DNA of 64,000 nt. Origin: Tessaracoccus rhinocerotis. GTDB lineage: Bacteria; Actinomycetota; Actinomycetes; Propionibacteriales; Propionibacteriaceae. Under the pieces are notes generated by a model that was not told where the DNA came from, made no database searches, and saw only the letters and a program-made list of their open reading frames with translations. Below are positions 18,467 through 32,476 of this stretch, piece after piece. Location of the stretch: assembly GCF_007197885.1 (NCBI RefSeq), contig NZ_VKKG01000003.1, positions 62,001 to 126,000 on the forward strand. The letters run 5' to 3'. The translations under genes and the position numbers were made by a program. Positions within the stretch are counted from its first letter, which is position 1, and each line of letters begins with the position of its first letter.

Positions 18467-18598
18467 CCGGAGGAGCCATCGGGCGGCCGGGTGCCGGGAT
18501 CCCACCGTGACAGGCTCCGGCGACGCGCCTCGGGTCGCGCACGCCCGGGCACGGTCCTCGGCGTGCCGCCGGAGCTGGTCACCAGCAATAATGAGGCA

Positions 18599-19846
18599 AT
18601 GCAACCCACCCGGCTCGCGAACCAGCTCCTGGAGCTCTACCTCGGCTCGCGCGCCGCACGGGTGGCCGCAGTCCTCTTCCTGGCCTGGGGAGTCAACTGC
18701 CTCGTGTTCGGCATCCCGACGGTGGACCCGTGGATCCCGTACCGGATCGACCTCGACGTCTACCGCCTCGGCGCCCAGGTCTTCCGCGACGGCGGTGACC
18801 TCTACGGCGTGCTGCCGGACACGGCGGTCGGGGCGAACCTGCCGTTCACCTACCCGCCCATCGCGGCGGTGCTGTTCGTGCCGCTGACGTTGTTTTCCTT
18901 CGACGTGGCCAACGTCATCTTCACGCTGGTGACACTCGCGGCGCTGTTGGTCGTCGTGCTGCTGGTGGTCCGCGAGGTGCTCGACCGGCGCCTCGCCGAG
19001 GCCGCGTGGGTCGCGGTCGCGCTGGCGTCGGTGCTGATGTGGATCATCCCGGTGCGGGAGACCATCGAGTTCGGGCAGGTGAACGTGGTGCTGATGGCGC
19101 TGGTGGTCATCGACGTGCTGGCCGGCCGGGGTCGGTGGTGGCAGGGCTCGTTGGTCGGGCTGGCGCTGGCGATCAAGCTCACGCCTGCGGTGTTCCTCGC
19201 CTACTTCCTGGCGCGCCGGGACTGGCGGGCGCTGCTGGTGGGCATCGGGTCCGCGCTCGTCTACACCGGCATCGGGTTCCTGATCACCTGGGACGCTTCG
19301 GTGCAGTACTGGAGCGAGACGCTCTCCGACCCGACCCGCATCGGCGAGCTCTCCTACGTCTCGAACCAGTCCCTCAACGGCCTGCTGAACCGGCTCTGGT
19401 TGGGCGAGTCCACGACGACGCTGCTCTGGTTCGGCATCTGCGCCGTGCTGGGGCTGAGCTCGCTGCTGCTGATGCACCTGCTGTGCAGGCGCGGGCACGA
19501 TGTCGTCGCGATGCTCGTCATGGGAATCTACGCGCTGCTGGCCTCGCCCGTGTCCTGGGCACACCACTGGGTGTGGCTGGTCCCGGCGCTGATCGTCCTC
19601 CTGGCCCTGGGACTGCGCACGTCTGGCGCCACCGGGGTGCTGCTGCTGGGGACGACGGCGCTCGGCGTGCTGGTGTTCTACAGCCAGGGCATCTGGCACG
19701 TCGAGCCGGAACCCAGCGCGGCCGCGCCGTGGGAGGCGTGGGAGTCCGTCGTCGGGAACTCGTACGTGATCTGGGGGATCCTGTTCTTCGCGACGGCGTG
19801 GGTACTGGCGACCAGAGCCCCCCGCGAGGTTCGCGAGGGGCTCTGA
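18599..19846 (+). CDS. GT87 family polyprenol-phosphate-mannose-dependent mannosyltransferase
   Basis: Integral membrane protein of 415 residues with 9-11 helices. The first external loop carries the family signature: acidic residues in RIDLDVYRLGAQVFRDGG, then LPFTYPPIAAVLF. A later loop contains EFGQVNVVLMALV and the helix LVGLALAIKLTPAVFLAYF. These match the DUF2029/GT87 alpha-(1,2)-mannosyltransferases of actinobacteria, which elongate lipomannan-type glycolipids outside the membrane. ATG 18599 is preceded by AATAAT at 18587-18592, a possible -10 for a leaderless transcript. Its last codons form part of a terminator hairpin shared with the convergent DUF4282 gene. Confidence 0.82.
   Translation: MQPTRLANQLLELYLGSRAARVAAVLFLAWGVNCLVFGIPTVDPWIPYRIDLDVYRLGAQVFRDGGDLYGVLPDTAVGANLPFTYPPIAAVLFVPLTLFSFDVANVIFTLVTLAALLVVVLLVVREVLDRRLAEAAWVAVALASVLMWIIPVRETIEFGQVNVVLMALVVIDVLAGRGRWWQGSLVGLALAIKLTPAVFLAYFLARRDWRALLVGIGSALVYTGIGFLITWDASVQYWSETLSDPTRIGELSYVSNQSLNGLLNRLWLGESTTTLLWFGICAVLGLSSLLLMHLLCRRGHDVVAMLVMGIYALLASPVSWAHHWVWLVPALIVLLALGLRTSGATGVLLLGTTALGVLVFYSQGIWHVEPEPSAAAPWEAWESVVGNSYVIWGILFFATAWVLATRAPREVREGL
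19814..19844. terminator. Bidirectional hairpin overlapping the GT87 stop
   Basis: AGAGCCCC (19814-19821) pairs with GGGGCTCT (19837-19844), with an inner CGCGA/TCGCG stem. It lies between convergent genes and overlaps the last codons of the plus-strand gene. Confidence 0.65.
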
Positions 19847-19882
19847 TTCGCACATCGTGGGACCGGCGCTGCCGGCCCGGTG

Positions 19883-20614
19883 TCACTGCTTGGGCAGGCG
19901 GTGGTGGACGTCCTCGGACAGGCGCACCACGGCGAAGTACATCTCGAGCGTCATTCGCATGATGGCCAGGTAGATGAGGGCGACGATCGGGCCGACGATG
20001 ATCGCGGCCAGGATGGCGAGCGCCTCACCGGTCACCAGCGAGGAGATGAGGAAGATCACCAGGCCCAGCCCGATGAGCACCGTGCCGATCATGTAGACGA
20101 GCTTGATGATCTTCGGGGTGACGAAGGTGGAGAAGCTGAAGTCGAACAGGGCGCCGAAGAAGCCCTTGCCCTGGGAGCCCAGATCGGTGCTGCCTCCGTA
20201 GGAGGGGCCGCCGCCGGGGCCGGCGTAGCCCTGCGCGTACGGGTCGGGCTGGGCGTACTGGCCCTGCTGGGCGTACTGCCCCTGTGCCTGCTGGCCGTAC
20301 GGGTCCGCCGCCTGCTGCTGCGCGTACTGGTCGGAGGCGGAGGGCTGGCCGTACGGTCCGGCCGGCTGCTGCTGCGCGTACGGGTCGGCTGACGGCTGGC
20401 CGTAGGGGTCGGCCGGCTGCTGCTGGGCGTACGGGTCGGCCGACTGCTGCTGCGAGTACGGGTCAGAGGCCTGCTGCTGGGAGTACGGGTCGGGCGTGGA
20501 CTGCTGGCCGTAGGCGTCGCCCGCAGACGGCTGGCCGTAGGGGTTGGCCGAGGGCTGGCCGTCGGGGCCCTGGTTGCCGGAGTTCGGTCCGTAGGGGTTG
20601 TTCGGGTCGGTCAT
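19883..20614 (-). CDS. DUF4282 membrane protein with Q/Y/P-rich repeat domain
   Basis: Protein of 243 residues. Residues 1 to about 140 are low-complexity with degenerate DPYAQQQ/DPYGQPSA repeats. Then come a short hydrophobic amphipathic segment (GFFGALFDFSFSTFVTPK) and two membrane helices (LVYMIGTVLIGLGLVIFLIS and ALAILAAIIVGPIVALIYLA) typical of DUF4282. The function is unknown; in other actinobacteria such proteins resemble small membrane adaptors. ATG 20614 has AAGGA just upstream. The repeat tract at the DNA level (about 20210-20600) is a candidate for length variation between strains. Confidence 0.8.
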   Translation of the reverse strand: MTDPNNPYGPNSGNQGPDGQPSANPYGQPSAGDAYGQQSTPDPYSQQQASDPYSQQQSADPYAQQQPADPYGQPSADPYAQQQPAGPYGQPSASDQYAQQQAADPYGQQAQGQYAQQGQYAQPDPYAQGYAGPGGGPSYGGSTDLGSQGKGFFGALFDFSFSTFVTPKIIKLVYMIGTVLIGLGLVIFLISSLVTGEALAILAAIIVGPIVALIYLAIMRMTLEMYFAVVRLSEDVHHRLPKQ

Positions 20615-20734
20615 GATCGAGTCCTTCAGTAGTGCTGTCGGGTCCGTTCGGTCCTGCGGGCGCGATCGTGCTCCCGGGCCGACCGGACGCCTTCACCATT
20701 CCACATCAGGCGTGCAATCGGGGTGATTTCACGA

Positions 20735-23251
<2,517 letters not shown>

Positions 23252-23369
23252 TCGGATCACTCCTGCGAGGTGCTGAAATCGGACTCCATCGCCCGTATGG
23301 TCCGGATGCTACGCCCGGCAGTTCCGGCCGGAAACACCGGGGTCGGACAATCGCTTTCACCCCCACCGC

Positions 23370-23375
23370 TAGATT
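23370..23375 (+). promoter_or_regulatory. Putative -10 element for leaderless PPDK-regulator transcript
   Basis: TAGATT is followed by 6 bases and then the ATG at 23382; no ribosome binding site is seen. Confidence 0.5.
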
Positions 23376-23381
23376 GACGCC

Positions 23382-24260
23382 ATGTCAGCAGAGCCGCTGG
23401 AGATCCACATCGTCGCCGACTCCTCGGGGGAGTCCGCGGTCCGCATCGCGCGCGCCGCCGTCGCCCAGTTCCCCGGCCAGGAGGTGCGGCTCGTCAGACA
23501 CCGGCGGATGACCTCCAAGCAGTCCGTCCACGACGCCCTGGAGGGGCTGCGCGAACGCCGGGGCAGGCCGAACGTCGTGCTGTTCACGCTCGTCGAGGAC
23601 GAGCTCGTGGAGCTGGTGGAGGAGATCTGCACCGACCTCGGCGTCCCGTACGTGGACCTGATGAGCGACACCCTCGACGCCATCGAGCACGCCTCCGGCG
23701 CCGAGGCCGATGACGCGCCGCGCCGCCCCGTCGGGGTGGAGACGGACTACTTCACCCGGATCGCCGCCATCGACTTCGCCGTCCGCAATGACGACGGCGC
23801 CGCGCCCGGCGCGCTCCGGCAGGCCGACATCGTGCTGACGGGGGCATCGAGGTCCGGCAAGACGCCGTTGTCGATGTACCTGGGCTACCTCGGGTTCAAG
23901 ACCGCCAACGTGCCGCTGGTGCCCGGGATCGCGCCGCCGGAGGAACTGTTCACCGTCGACTCGTGGCGGCTGGTCGGGTTGACGATGGAGGCCACGCAGC
24001 TGCAGAAAATCCGGGGTGAGCGGGTCCGTGGCATGGGAGGCTTCGGCACGCGCGACGGCTACGCCGACCTGGACCGGATCTACGAGGAGCTGTTCGAGGT
24101 GCGGCAGGTGCAGCAGCAGCTGAAGTGCCCCATCGTCGACACCACCGGGGTGGCGCTGGAGGAACTGGCGTCGCGGATCGTGGACCTGGTGCAGTCCCGC
24201 GCCCGACGGGTCGGTCAAGCCCTGCGACAGGTGCCCGGGGTGGCGCGCCCCTCCCGGTGA
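23382..24260 (+). CDS. PPDK/PEP synthase regulatory protein (PPSRP, DUF299)
   Basis: Bifunctional serine/threonine kinase and Pi-dependent pyrophosphorylase of 292 residues that switches off and on pyruvate phosphate dikinase by phosphorylating a Thr beside its catalytic His. The N-terminal region starts with IHIVADSSGESAVRIARAAV. The P-loop GASRSGKTPLSMYLGYLGFK is at about 155-174, and VRGMGGFGTRDGYADLDRIYEEL is characteristic of the family. It sits directly upstream of the PPDK gene on the same strand, with 101 bases between, which identifies PPDK as its target. It starts 6 bases after TAGATT. Confidence 0.92.
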   Translation: MSAEPLEIHIVADSSGESAVRIARAAVAQFPGQEVRLVRHRRMTSKQSVHDALEGLRERRGRPNVVLFTLVEDELVELVEEICTDLGVPYVDLMSDTLDAIEHASGAEADDAPRRPVGVETDYFTRIAAIDFAVRNDDGAAPGALRQADIVLTGASRSGKTPLSMYLGYLGFKTANVPLVPGIAPPEELFTVDSWRLVGLTMEATQLQKIRGERVRGMGGFGTRDGYADLDRIYEELFEVRQVQQQLKCPIVDTTGVALEELASRIVDLVQSRARRVGQALRQVPGVARPSR

Positions 24261-24307
24261 CGAGTGCAATTATTCGACCCCGCCTCTCCAACGGGGTTGC
24301 GAGGTCA

Positions 24308-24313
24308 TAGGGT
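24308..24313 (+). promoter_or_regulatory. Putative -10 element for PPDK
   Basis: TAGGGT lies 48 bases before the PPDK ATG. A start about 24320 would leave a leader of roughly 40 bases with an AAGGAG ribosome binding site at 24351-24356. No clear -35 was found. Confidence 0.35.
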
Positions 24314-24361
24314 GGCTGACAGGGGACGACGAGGTCCCAAGATGTGGTCGAAGGAGATCAA

Positions 24362-27010
<2,649 letters not shown>

Positions 27011-27022
27011 GCTGACCGGCAC

Positions 27023-27054
27023 GCGCCTCTGCCCCCGGTACGGGTCAGAGGCGC
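27023..27054. terminator. Hairpin between PPDK and esterase genes
   Basis: GCGCCTCTG (27023-27031) pairs perfectly with CAGAGGCGC (27046-27054). It lies between convergent genes and covers the esterase stop codon. Confidence 0.65.
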
Positions 27055-28010
27055 TCCGCCAGCCACTGCGTCTGGCGCACCCACTGGTGGATCTGGCCGC
27101 CCTCGTGCCCGTTGTACTTGTAGACGGCGATCTCCTTGTCCGCGGCCGGGACGTGGTTGTAGGAGGCGAACACCGTCGACGGCAGCACGATCGGGTCCAT
27201 CAGCGCCACCGAGTACAGGCTCGGGGCCTTGATGCGACGGGCGAAGTTCACGCCGTCGAAGTAGGACAGCGTGTTGAACACGACGTCCTCCCGGTCACGG
27301 TGCACCGACAGGTACTGCGTGACCTCCGTGAACGGCAGCTGCGGCGTGAGCTCCACCGCGCGCTGGAAGTGCGCCAGGTACGGCACGTCTGGCATGACCG
27401 CGAACACGTCCCCCGACAGGCCCGCGACCGCCACCGAGATGCCGCCGCCCTGGCTGCCGCCGGTCACGGAGATCCTGTCGGGGTCCACGAAGGGGAACTG
27501 CCTCACCGCGTCGACGAGGCGCACGCCGTCGGTGTAGACGCGACGGTAGTAATAGGTGTCCGGGCTGCTGATGCCCTTGGTCATCCAGCCGGCCACCGAA
27601 CCCTCCGAGCCGTGCGGGTCGGGGGTGTGGCCGCCTCCGCCGTAGGCGCTGCCCTGGCCGCGGGTGTCCATCAGCACGTGCACGTAGCCTGCGGCGGCCC
27701 ACTGCAGCCGCTCGCCCGGCAGGCCGCGCCCGCCGTTGTAGCCGATGTACTCGATCACGGCCGGGAGCGGGGAGTCGGTGCGCGGGCGCGTGACCCACGC
27801 GCGGATGGGCTCGCCGTTGAACCCTGGGAAGGTGAGGTCCTCGACGACGAGCTGGTTCACGGGGGTCGTGGCCGGCGTGAGCGTGGCCTCCCCGCCCGCA
27901 GCGCGGGACTCCTCGAGGGTGCGGGTCCAGAAGGCGTCGAAGTCGGCGGGCTCGGCGACGTCGGGGCGGAACTCGCGCAGCTCGGCGAGCGTCAGGTCAG
28001 TCAATGGCAT
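27045..28010 (-). CDS. Acetylxylan esterase/cephalosporin C deacetylase family (CE7) hydrolase
   Basis: Cytoplasmic alpha/beta hydrolase of 321 residues that removes acetyl groups from small acetylated sugars or related esters. Landmarks are EYIGYNGGRG, the oxyanion/substrate segment LMDTRGQGSAYGGGG, the nucleophile elbow GGSQGGG (Ser near 185), the acid residue in ALMDPIVLPS (near 270), and the catalytic His in YNGHEGG (near 301). Length and motifs fit carbohydrate esterase family 7. It begins 6 bases after TAATCT, suggesting leaderless expression divergent from the pentapeptide-like gene. No sugar operon adjoins, so the natural substrate is not evident. Confidence 0.9.
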   Translation of the reverse strand: MPLTDLTLAELREFRPDVAEPADFDAFWTRTLEESRAAGGEATLTPATTPVNQLVVEDLTFPGFNGEPIRAWVTRPRTDSPLPAVIEYIGYNGGRGLPGERLQWAAAGYVHVLMDTRGQGSAYGGGGHTPDPHGSEGSVAGWMTKGISSPDTYYYRRVYTDGVRLVDAVRQFPFVDPDRISVTGGSQGGGISVAVAGLSGDVFAVMPDVPYLAHFQRAVELTPQLPFTEVTQYLSVHRDREDVVFNTLSYFDGVNFARRIKAPSLYSVALMDPIVLPSTVFASYNHVPAADKEIAVYKYNGHEGGQIHQWVRQTQWLAERL

Positions 28011-28016
28011 GGCAGA

Positions 28017-28022
28017 AGATTA
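28017..28022 (-). promoter_or_regulatory. Putative -10 element for the esterase gene
   Basis: TAATCT on the minus strand ends 6 bases before the ATG at 28010. Confidence 0.5.
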
Positions 28023-28127
28023 CTGATCGCGGCGGTGCCCGCGACACCGTCCCGCTCCTTGTCGGTCGGGTGGCGCCGAGGGGTGGTGGTCACCAAGGCC
28101 TCGGCTCCCCTTGTCCGTGGCCGCCCC

Positions 28128-28133
28128 TAGGGT
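28128..28133 (+). promoter_or_regulatory. Putative -10 element for the pentapeptide-like gene
   Basis: TAGGGT is followed by six G and then the ATG at 28140. The G-run could also act as a poor ribosome binding site. Confidence 0.45.
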
Positions 28134-28139
28134 GGGGGG

Positions 28140-28802
28140 ATGCGAGCATCCGACGCCCCCAGGCCCCCGCAGCTCAGAGCGCTTTCCTTCGGTGAGCTCA
28201 GCGAGGGTTCGCGGTCGCTGTTGGAGCCCAACACCGACATCTACGGCCTGCGCTACGCGGACATCCGTGCGGAGCGGCTCGATCTCGGCAAGGGCAGCGT
28301 CGTCAACGGCTCGCTGTTCTCGGACGTGGTGGTGGACGAGCTGGTGTTCGCGTCGTCGCGGCTGGTGGAGACCAGGTTCCAGCAGACGGCGGCGCCGGTG
28401 GTGAGGTCGGCGCGCGCGGCTTGGCGTGACGTCGAGTTCGACGGCGGAAGGCTCGGAGCCATCGAGGCGTTCGACCTCGACGCCCGCGCCGTCCACTTCA
28501 AGGGCTGTCGCATCAGTTACCTGAACCTGCGCGGGTCGAAGCTGCTCGACTTCTGTTTCACCGACTGCGTCATCGACGAGCTCGACCTGCTGCAGGCCGA
28601 CGCGAAGCGGGTCTCGTTCCCGGGCAGCCGGATCGGCAGCCTCACCGTCCACAACTCCAAGGTGGCCGACTTCGACCTCAGCGGCGCGGAGCTGTCCTCG
28701 GTGAGCGGCTGGACCTGGCTGGGCGGCGCCACGATGTCGGAGGAACAGCTGATGTTCCTCGCTCCGCAGATCGCGGCGGAACTGAAGATCAGGCTGGCGT
28801 GA
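28140..28802 (+). CDS. Pentapeptide-repeat-like (beta-helix) protein
   Basis: Soluble protein of 220 residues with no enzyme motif. Many strands follow a five-residue rhythm with a central Leu/Phe (for example RLDLGKGS, LVETRFQQT, LDLLQADAKRVSF, FDLSGAELSSV), as in right-handed quadrilateral beta-helix pentapeptide proteins. Some members mimic DNA and bind gyrase; nothing here shows that role. The start is fixed by the TAGGGT hexamer 6 bases upstream. Its stop codon abuts the stop of the convergent PfkB kinase gene, with no room for a terminator between them. Confidence 0.7.
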   Translation: MRASDAPRPPQLRALSFGELSEGSRSLLEPNTDIYGLRYADIRAERLDLGKGSVVNGSLFSDVVVDELVFASSRLVETRFQQTAAPVVRSARAAWRDVEFDGGRLGAIEAFDLDARAVHFKGCRISYLNLRGSKLLDFCFTDCVIDELDLLQADAKRVSFPGSRIGSLTVHNSKVADFDLSGAELSSVSGWTWLGGATMSEEQLMFLAPQIAAELKIRLA

Positions 28803-29735
28803 TCAGCCCGCGAGGGCGAGGTTGGCCACCGCCCGCTCCCGCAGGGCAGCGCCGCTGAGGCCTGCCACGTGCGCGGCGGCCGCGGCGAGCCCGTGGCGGA
28901 TGCAGCCCTCGTCGTCGGCTTCCTCGAGCAGTCCCCACACCAGGCCCGCGACGAACGCGTCCCCCGCCATCACCGACTGGATCGGGTTCTCCACCGGGCA
29001 CGCCATGGTGACCACCTCGTCGCCGCGCAGGACGGCCACTCCCCGCGCCCCGAGGCTCACCAGCGGAATCCGCACGCCGGTGGCGGCGAGTTGCCCCAGC
29101 GCGAGACCCACCCGCTCCCCGGGCTCGACCTCCGCCACCCCGGGCAGGGCGACGATCTCGTCGTCGTTGGGCTTGAACGCCGTCAGCCCGGGCACCGCGA
29201 GGGCGGCGCGGAAGGCGGCCTGCTGGGCATCGACGACGACCCGCGCGCCCCGCTCGCGACAGGCCCGCGCCAGTGCGGCCCAGGTGTCGTCCGGCAAGCC
29301 CGACGGCGTGGAGCCGTTGAGGGTGACCACGTCGTCGGGCTCCAGGTCAGCCAGCAGGCGCTCGAACAGCGGCGCGACGGCCTCGGGTCCCTCGAGCGTG
29401 AACCCCTTGGCGACGAAGTGGGCGGCCACCTGCCTGCCCTCGCCGTCGACGAGGGTCAGGTTGTGTCGGGTGCTGCCCGGCACGGCGACGAGATGGTGGT
29501 CGAGGTGCTCCTCGGCCAACCGCTCGGAGTAGTGGGCGATGTCGTCGGCCCCCACCAGCGCGTAGGCCTTGACCGGCAGCCCCAGCGCGAGCGCGGCGCG
29601 CGCGCAGCTGACGCCCTTGCCGGAGCACACGGACCGGAAGTCCTGCATCCTCCCGAGCCCTCCCCAACTCATCCCGGTGACGGTGTAGTAGTCGTCGAAG
29701 CCGGTGTTCAGGGTGACGGTGCGCAGGGTTCCCAC
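28803..29735 (-). CDS. PfkB-family sugar kinase (1-phosphofructokinase/tagatose-6-P kinase type)
   Basis: Ribokinase-fold kinase of 310 residues. The N-terminus (RTVTLNTGFDDYYTV) fits the hexose-phosphate kinase branch (FruK/LacC), which begins with a T-x-N-x-x-x-D pattern. GKGVSCARAALALG provides the sugar-binding region, LNGSTPSGLPDD the middle motif, and SVMAGDAFVAG the C-terminal anion hole with catalytic Asp (Ala replaces the usual first Gly of GAGD). The substrate is not evident from context; there is no PTS gene. GTG 29735 follows TAGGCT by 7 bases. It lies 49 bases downstream of the beta-CASP hydrolase gene on the same strand. Confidence 0.85.
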   Translation of the reverse strand: MGTLRTVTLNTGFDDYYTVTGMSWGGLGRMQDFRSVCSGKGVSCARAALALGLPVKAYALVGADDIAHYSERLAEEHLDHHLVAVPGSTRHNLTLVDGEGRQVAAHFVAKGFTLEGPEAVAPLFERLLADLEPDDVVTLNGSTPSGLPDDTWAALARACRERGARVVVDAQQAAFRAALAVPGLTAFKPNDDEIVALPGVAEVEPGERVGLALGQLAATGVRIPLVSLGARGVAVLRGDEVVTMACPVENPIQSVMAGDAFVAGLVWGLLEEADDEGCIRHGLAAAAAHVAGLSGAALRERAVANLALAG

Positions 29736-29742
29736 GCCCCAC

Positions 29743-29748
29743 AGCCTA
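29743..29748 (-). promoter_or_regulatory. Putative -10 element for the PfkB kinase gene
   Basis: TAGGCT on the minus strand ends 7 bases before the GTG at 29735. Confidence 0.4.
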
Positions 29749-29784
29749 TTGCTCGCCGCCGGTGCCGGTGGGGTCCGGGCGGGG

Positions 29785-31194
29785 CTACTCCTCGGAGTCC
29801 TCGAGGTCCTCGTCGACCGGCTCGCTGAGCAGCACCTTCTCCCCGTGCCGGGCCACCACCGTGGTGATCCCGAGCTCCGTCTCGATCCGCTCCTCCAGTG
29901 CGGCGGCCGACCCGGGCTCGCCGTGGACCAGGAACACCGTCTCGGGGCGGGGGTCCAGGGCCGCCACCCAGGACACCAGTTCGGAGGCGCCAGCGTGGGC
30001 GGAGAACCCGTTCTCGTCGACGATCTCGGCCCGCACGGGGACGTGTCGGCCGTTGATCTTGACGTGGCGGGCACCCTCGATGATGTCGCGACCGCGCGTG
30101 CCCTCGCCCTGGTAGCCGACGATGACCACGCAGTTCTTCTCGTCGGGCAGCAGCTTCTGCAGCCAGCTCAGGACGCGGCCGCCCTCGAGCATCCCCGAGG
30201 ACGAGATGATGATCCGCGAGCCCTTCTCGTCGCGCGCCTTGCGCGACTGGCGGCTGGTTCGGACCTCCTCGAGCCGTCGGAGGCCCAGGAAGTCCTCGAC
30301 GGTGACGCCCTCGGCGAGCTCCTCGGGCATGTCCCGGTAGACGTCGAGCGCCCTCATGCTCATCGGTCCGTCGACGAGCACCGGCACTTCTGGGATGCGG
30401 CCCTCGCGCTGCAGGGCGACGAGCGCGTGCAGGACGGCCTCGGTGCGGTCGATCGCGAAGGCGGGGATGACCACCGAGCCGCCGCGGGCCACCGTGCGGG
30501 TGATCGCGTCGGCCATGGCGACGTGGGCCACGGCCGGGTCCTCGTGCTCGCGGTCTCCGTAGGTGGACTCGCACAGCACCCACCGCGCGCCGGGCGGGGT
30601 GTCGCGGTGGCGGACGACGGGATGGGACTCGCGCCCGAGGTCGCCGGAGAACAGGACTGCCACGCCGTCGATGGTGACGTTCACCGAGGCCGAGGCGAGG
30701 ATGTGCCCGGCCCGGGTCCAGCGGGCCACGACGCCGTGCCCGAGGGCCACGTCGGTGTCGAACTCGACGGTCTGGAACAGCTCGATGGTCCACTCGGCGT
30801 CGGCCTTGGTGTAGAGCGGTTCGGGATGCGCGTGCTTGGAGTAGCCACCGCGGATGGCGTTCTCGGTCTCGAGCTCCTGCAGGTACGCAGAGTCCCGCAG
30901 CACGATCTCGGCGAGCCGGGCGGTGCCCTGGGTGCAGAAGATCGGACCGCTGAAGCCCTGGTTGACCAGGGCCGGGAGGTAGCTGGTGTGGTCGGCGTGG
31001 GCGTGCGTGACGACGACGAGGTCGAGGGTGCTGGCGTCGGGGAAGGGCTCGCGGTTGCGCAGGCGCAACTCCTTGGCCCCTTGGTACATGCCGGCGTCGA
31101 CGAGCAGCCGTCGCTCGCCGGCCTCGACCAGGTACTTGGATCCGGTCACGGTGCCTGAGGCTCCGAGGAACTGAAGTGTGACTGGCGCGGTCAT
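29785..31194 (-). CDS. Metallo-beta-lactamase/beta-CASP RNA-processing hydrolase
   Basis: Protein of 469 residues of the MBL-fold beta-CASP group, which includes CPSF-73-like nucleases. The zinc site is VVTHAHADHTSYLP (HxHxDH near residue 66), with later ligands in LFSGDLGRE and TRAGHILAS. The beta-CASP cassette includes VVIPAFAIDRTEAVLHAL and IISSSGMLEGGRVLSWL, and the C-terminal RMMBL motif follows (IVDENGFSAHAGASELVSW). It is expected to cleave RNA, although stand-alone bacterial members are little studied. ATG 31194 has GGAGG almost adjacent; the frame is open further upstream without recognisable homology. Confidence 0.88.
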   Translation of the reverse strand: MTAPVTLQFLGASGTVTGSKYLVEAGERRLLVDAGMYQGAKELRLRNREPFPDASTLDLVVVTHAHADHTSYLPALVNQGFSGPIFCTQGTARLAEIVLRDSAYLQELETENAIRGGYSKHAHPEPLYTKADAEWTIELFQTVEFDTDVALGHGVVARWTRAGHILASASVNVTIDGVAVLFSGDLGRESHPVVRHRDTPPGARWVLCESTYGDREHEDPAVAHVAMADAITRTVARGGSVVIPAFAIDRTEAVLHALVALQREGRIPEVPVLVDGPMSMRALDVYRDMPEELAEGVTVEDFLGLRRLEEVRTSRQSRKARDEKGSRIIISSSGMLEGGRVLSWLQKLLPDEKNCVVIVGYQGEGTRGRDIIEGARHVKINGRHVPVRAEIVDENGFSAHAGASELVSWVAALDPRPETVFLVHGEPGSAAALEERIETELGITTVVARHGEKVLLSEPVDEDLEDSEE

Positions 31195-31281
31195 GCCTCC
31201 ACTGTGCCGCACCCCCGGCGCCGGCGCCCGGGTTCGGTCGGATCCGGCAGCCGTCCCCCGCCACGTCCGGTCCTCGGCAGG

Positions 31282-31287
31282 TATCCT
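31282..31287 (+). promoter_or_regulatory. Putative -10 element for the membrane glycosyltransferase-like gene
   Basis: TATCCT lies 7 bases before the ATG at 31295. Confidence 0.45.
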
Positions 31288-31294
31288 CCGTGGA

Positions 31295-32476
31295 ATGAGC
31301 CGCATTCACCGCCTCGGAGGCCGCGGCGTGGCGTTGGTCTGCGGTGCGGTGGCCGTACTGGTCGCGGCGCTGACCCAGTGGGCGTCGCGCTGGCCTGAAC
31401 TGCACGTCAGCCAGCTCCTGCACATCGCCGACACCGACGCCATCGCGCAGCTGGTGCGAGAGCTCGATCCCGACTTCAAGTTCGTCACAGGCGTGGAGCA
31501 CTACGACGGTGTCTACTACTACGCCATCGCCCTCGACCCGTTCGCCCTCGGGCAGGCCCACGACCTGATCGACCTCGCCGGCTACCGCTACGGCAGCCCG
31601 CTGTGGGGCTGGCTCGCGGGGTTGTTCTCGCTCGGCAACCCCGTTGCCCTGCCGCTGGTGTTCTGGTTCATGACGCTCGCCTCGCTGTTCGGCGCCGGCT
31701 ACCTGTTGTCCCGCCTGGTGGCGAGCGGCGGTGGGTCTGCCTGGTGGGGTCTGGCCGTCGCCGCCAGCCCCGGCCTGCTCTACAGCTCCACCACCCTGCT
31801 GACCGAGCCGATGCAGCTGGCGATGGTCTGCGCCATCCTGCTGTGGTGGGGACGAGGAGAGAAGGGCAGCGCCTGGGTGCTGGCCGCGCTGGTGGTGGTG
31901 ACCTGCCTGCTCAAGCAGCAGCTCATCCTCGTCCCGTTCGCGCTACTTCTCCACACCGCGTACCGCATGCTGCGGGGGCGATCAGTCAACTGGCCCGGAG
32001 CCGTCGCGTTGGTAGCCGGGCCGGCCGCGTACTTCGGCTGGAGCTTCTTCGTGCGGACCCGGTTCAGTGCCGAGCAGCTCGCCTACAGCGCGGGCAACAT
32101 CGGCTTCCCGTTCCTGGGCTGGCTCCAGACCTTCGAGTTCGCCAGTTACCTGCGGGTGGGGGACCCGTACTCGATGCAGATCGGGACCACGGCCCCCGCC
32201 GGGCTCGCTGCCACCGCCGTGGTCCTCGCCATCGGGGCCGTGGCGGGTCTCCACCGGCGCGACGCCCTGGGTTTCGTCGTCGTCCTGCAGGCCGGCCTGG
32301 TCGCGTGCCTAGGCTGGCTCACGCTGCTGCACCCCCACGAGATGTTCCGCATCCCCTCGGTGCCGGTGGCGCTGGCGCTGGCCTCACTGGCCATCGGGCT
32401 GCGGCGTGCCAGTGGGGAGACCGAGGCCACGCCGTCGGAGCCGGGCTACGTGCCGAGGTTCAGCCTCCGTAGATGA
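31295..32476 (+). CDS. GT-C fold-like integral membrane protein (possible mannosyltransferase)
   Basis: Polytopic membrane protein of 393 residues with about nine helices. A large first loop contains VEHYDGVYYYAIALDPFALG and YRYGSPLWGWLAG, resembling PIG-V/GT-C glycosyltransferases, where an Asp in the first external loop (YDGV) binds the lipid-phosphate sugar. I do not recognise a specific subfamily, so activity and substrate are unproven. The ATG follows TATCCT by 7 bases. The last 17 bases overlap the end of the convergent DUF6518-like gene. Confidence 0.6.
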   Translation: MSRIHRLGGRGVALVCGAVAVLVAALTQWASRWPELHVSQLLHIADTDAIAQLVRELDPDFKFVTGVEHYDGVYYYAIALDPFALGQAHDLIDLAGYRYGSPLWGWLAGLFSLGNPVALPLVFWFMTLASLFGAGYLLSRLVASGGGSAWWGLAVAASPGLLYSSTTLLTEPMQLAMVCAILLWWGRGEKGSAWVLAALVVVTCLLKQQLILVPFALLLHTAYRMLRGRSVNWPGAVALVAGPAAYFGWSFFVRTRFSAEQLAYSAGNIGFPFLGWLQTFEFASYLRVGDPYSMQIGTTAPAGLAATAVVLAIGAVAGLHRRDALGFVVVLQAGLVACLGWLTLLHPHEMFRIPSVPVALALASLAIGLRRASGETEATPSEPGYVPRFSLRR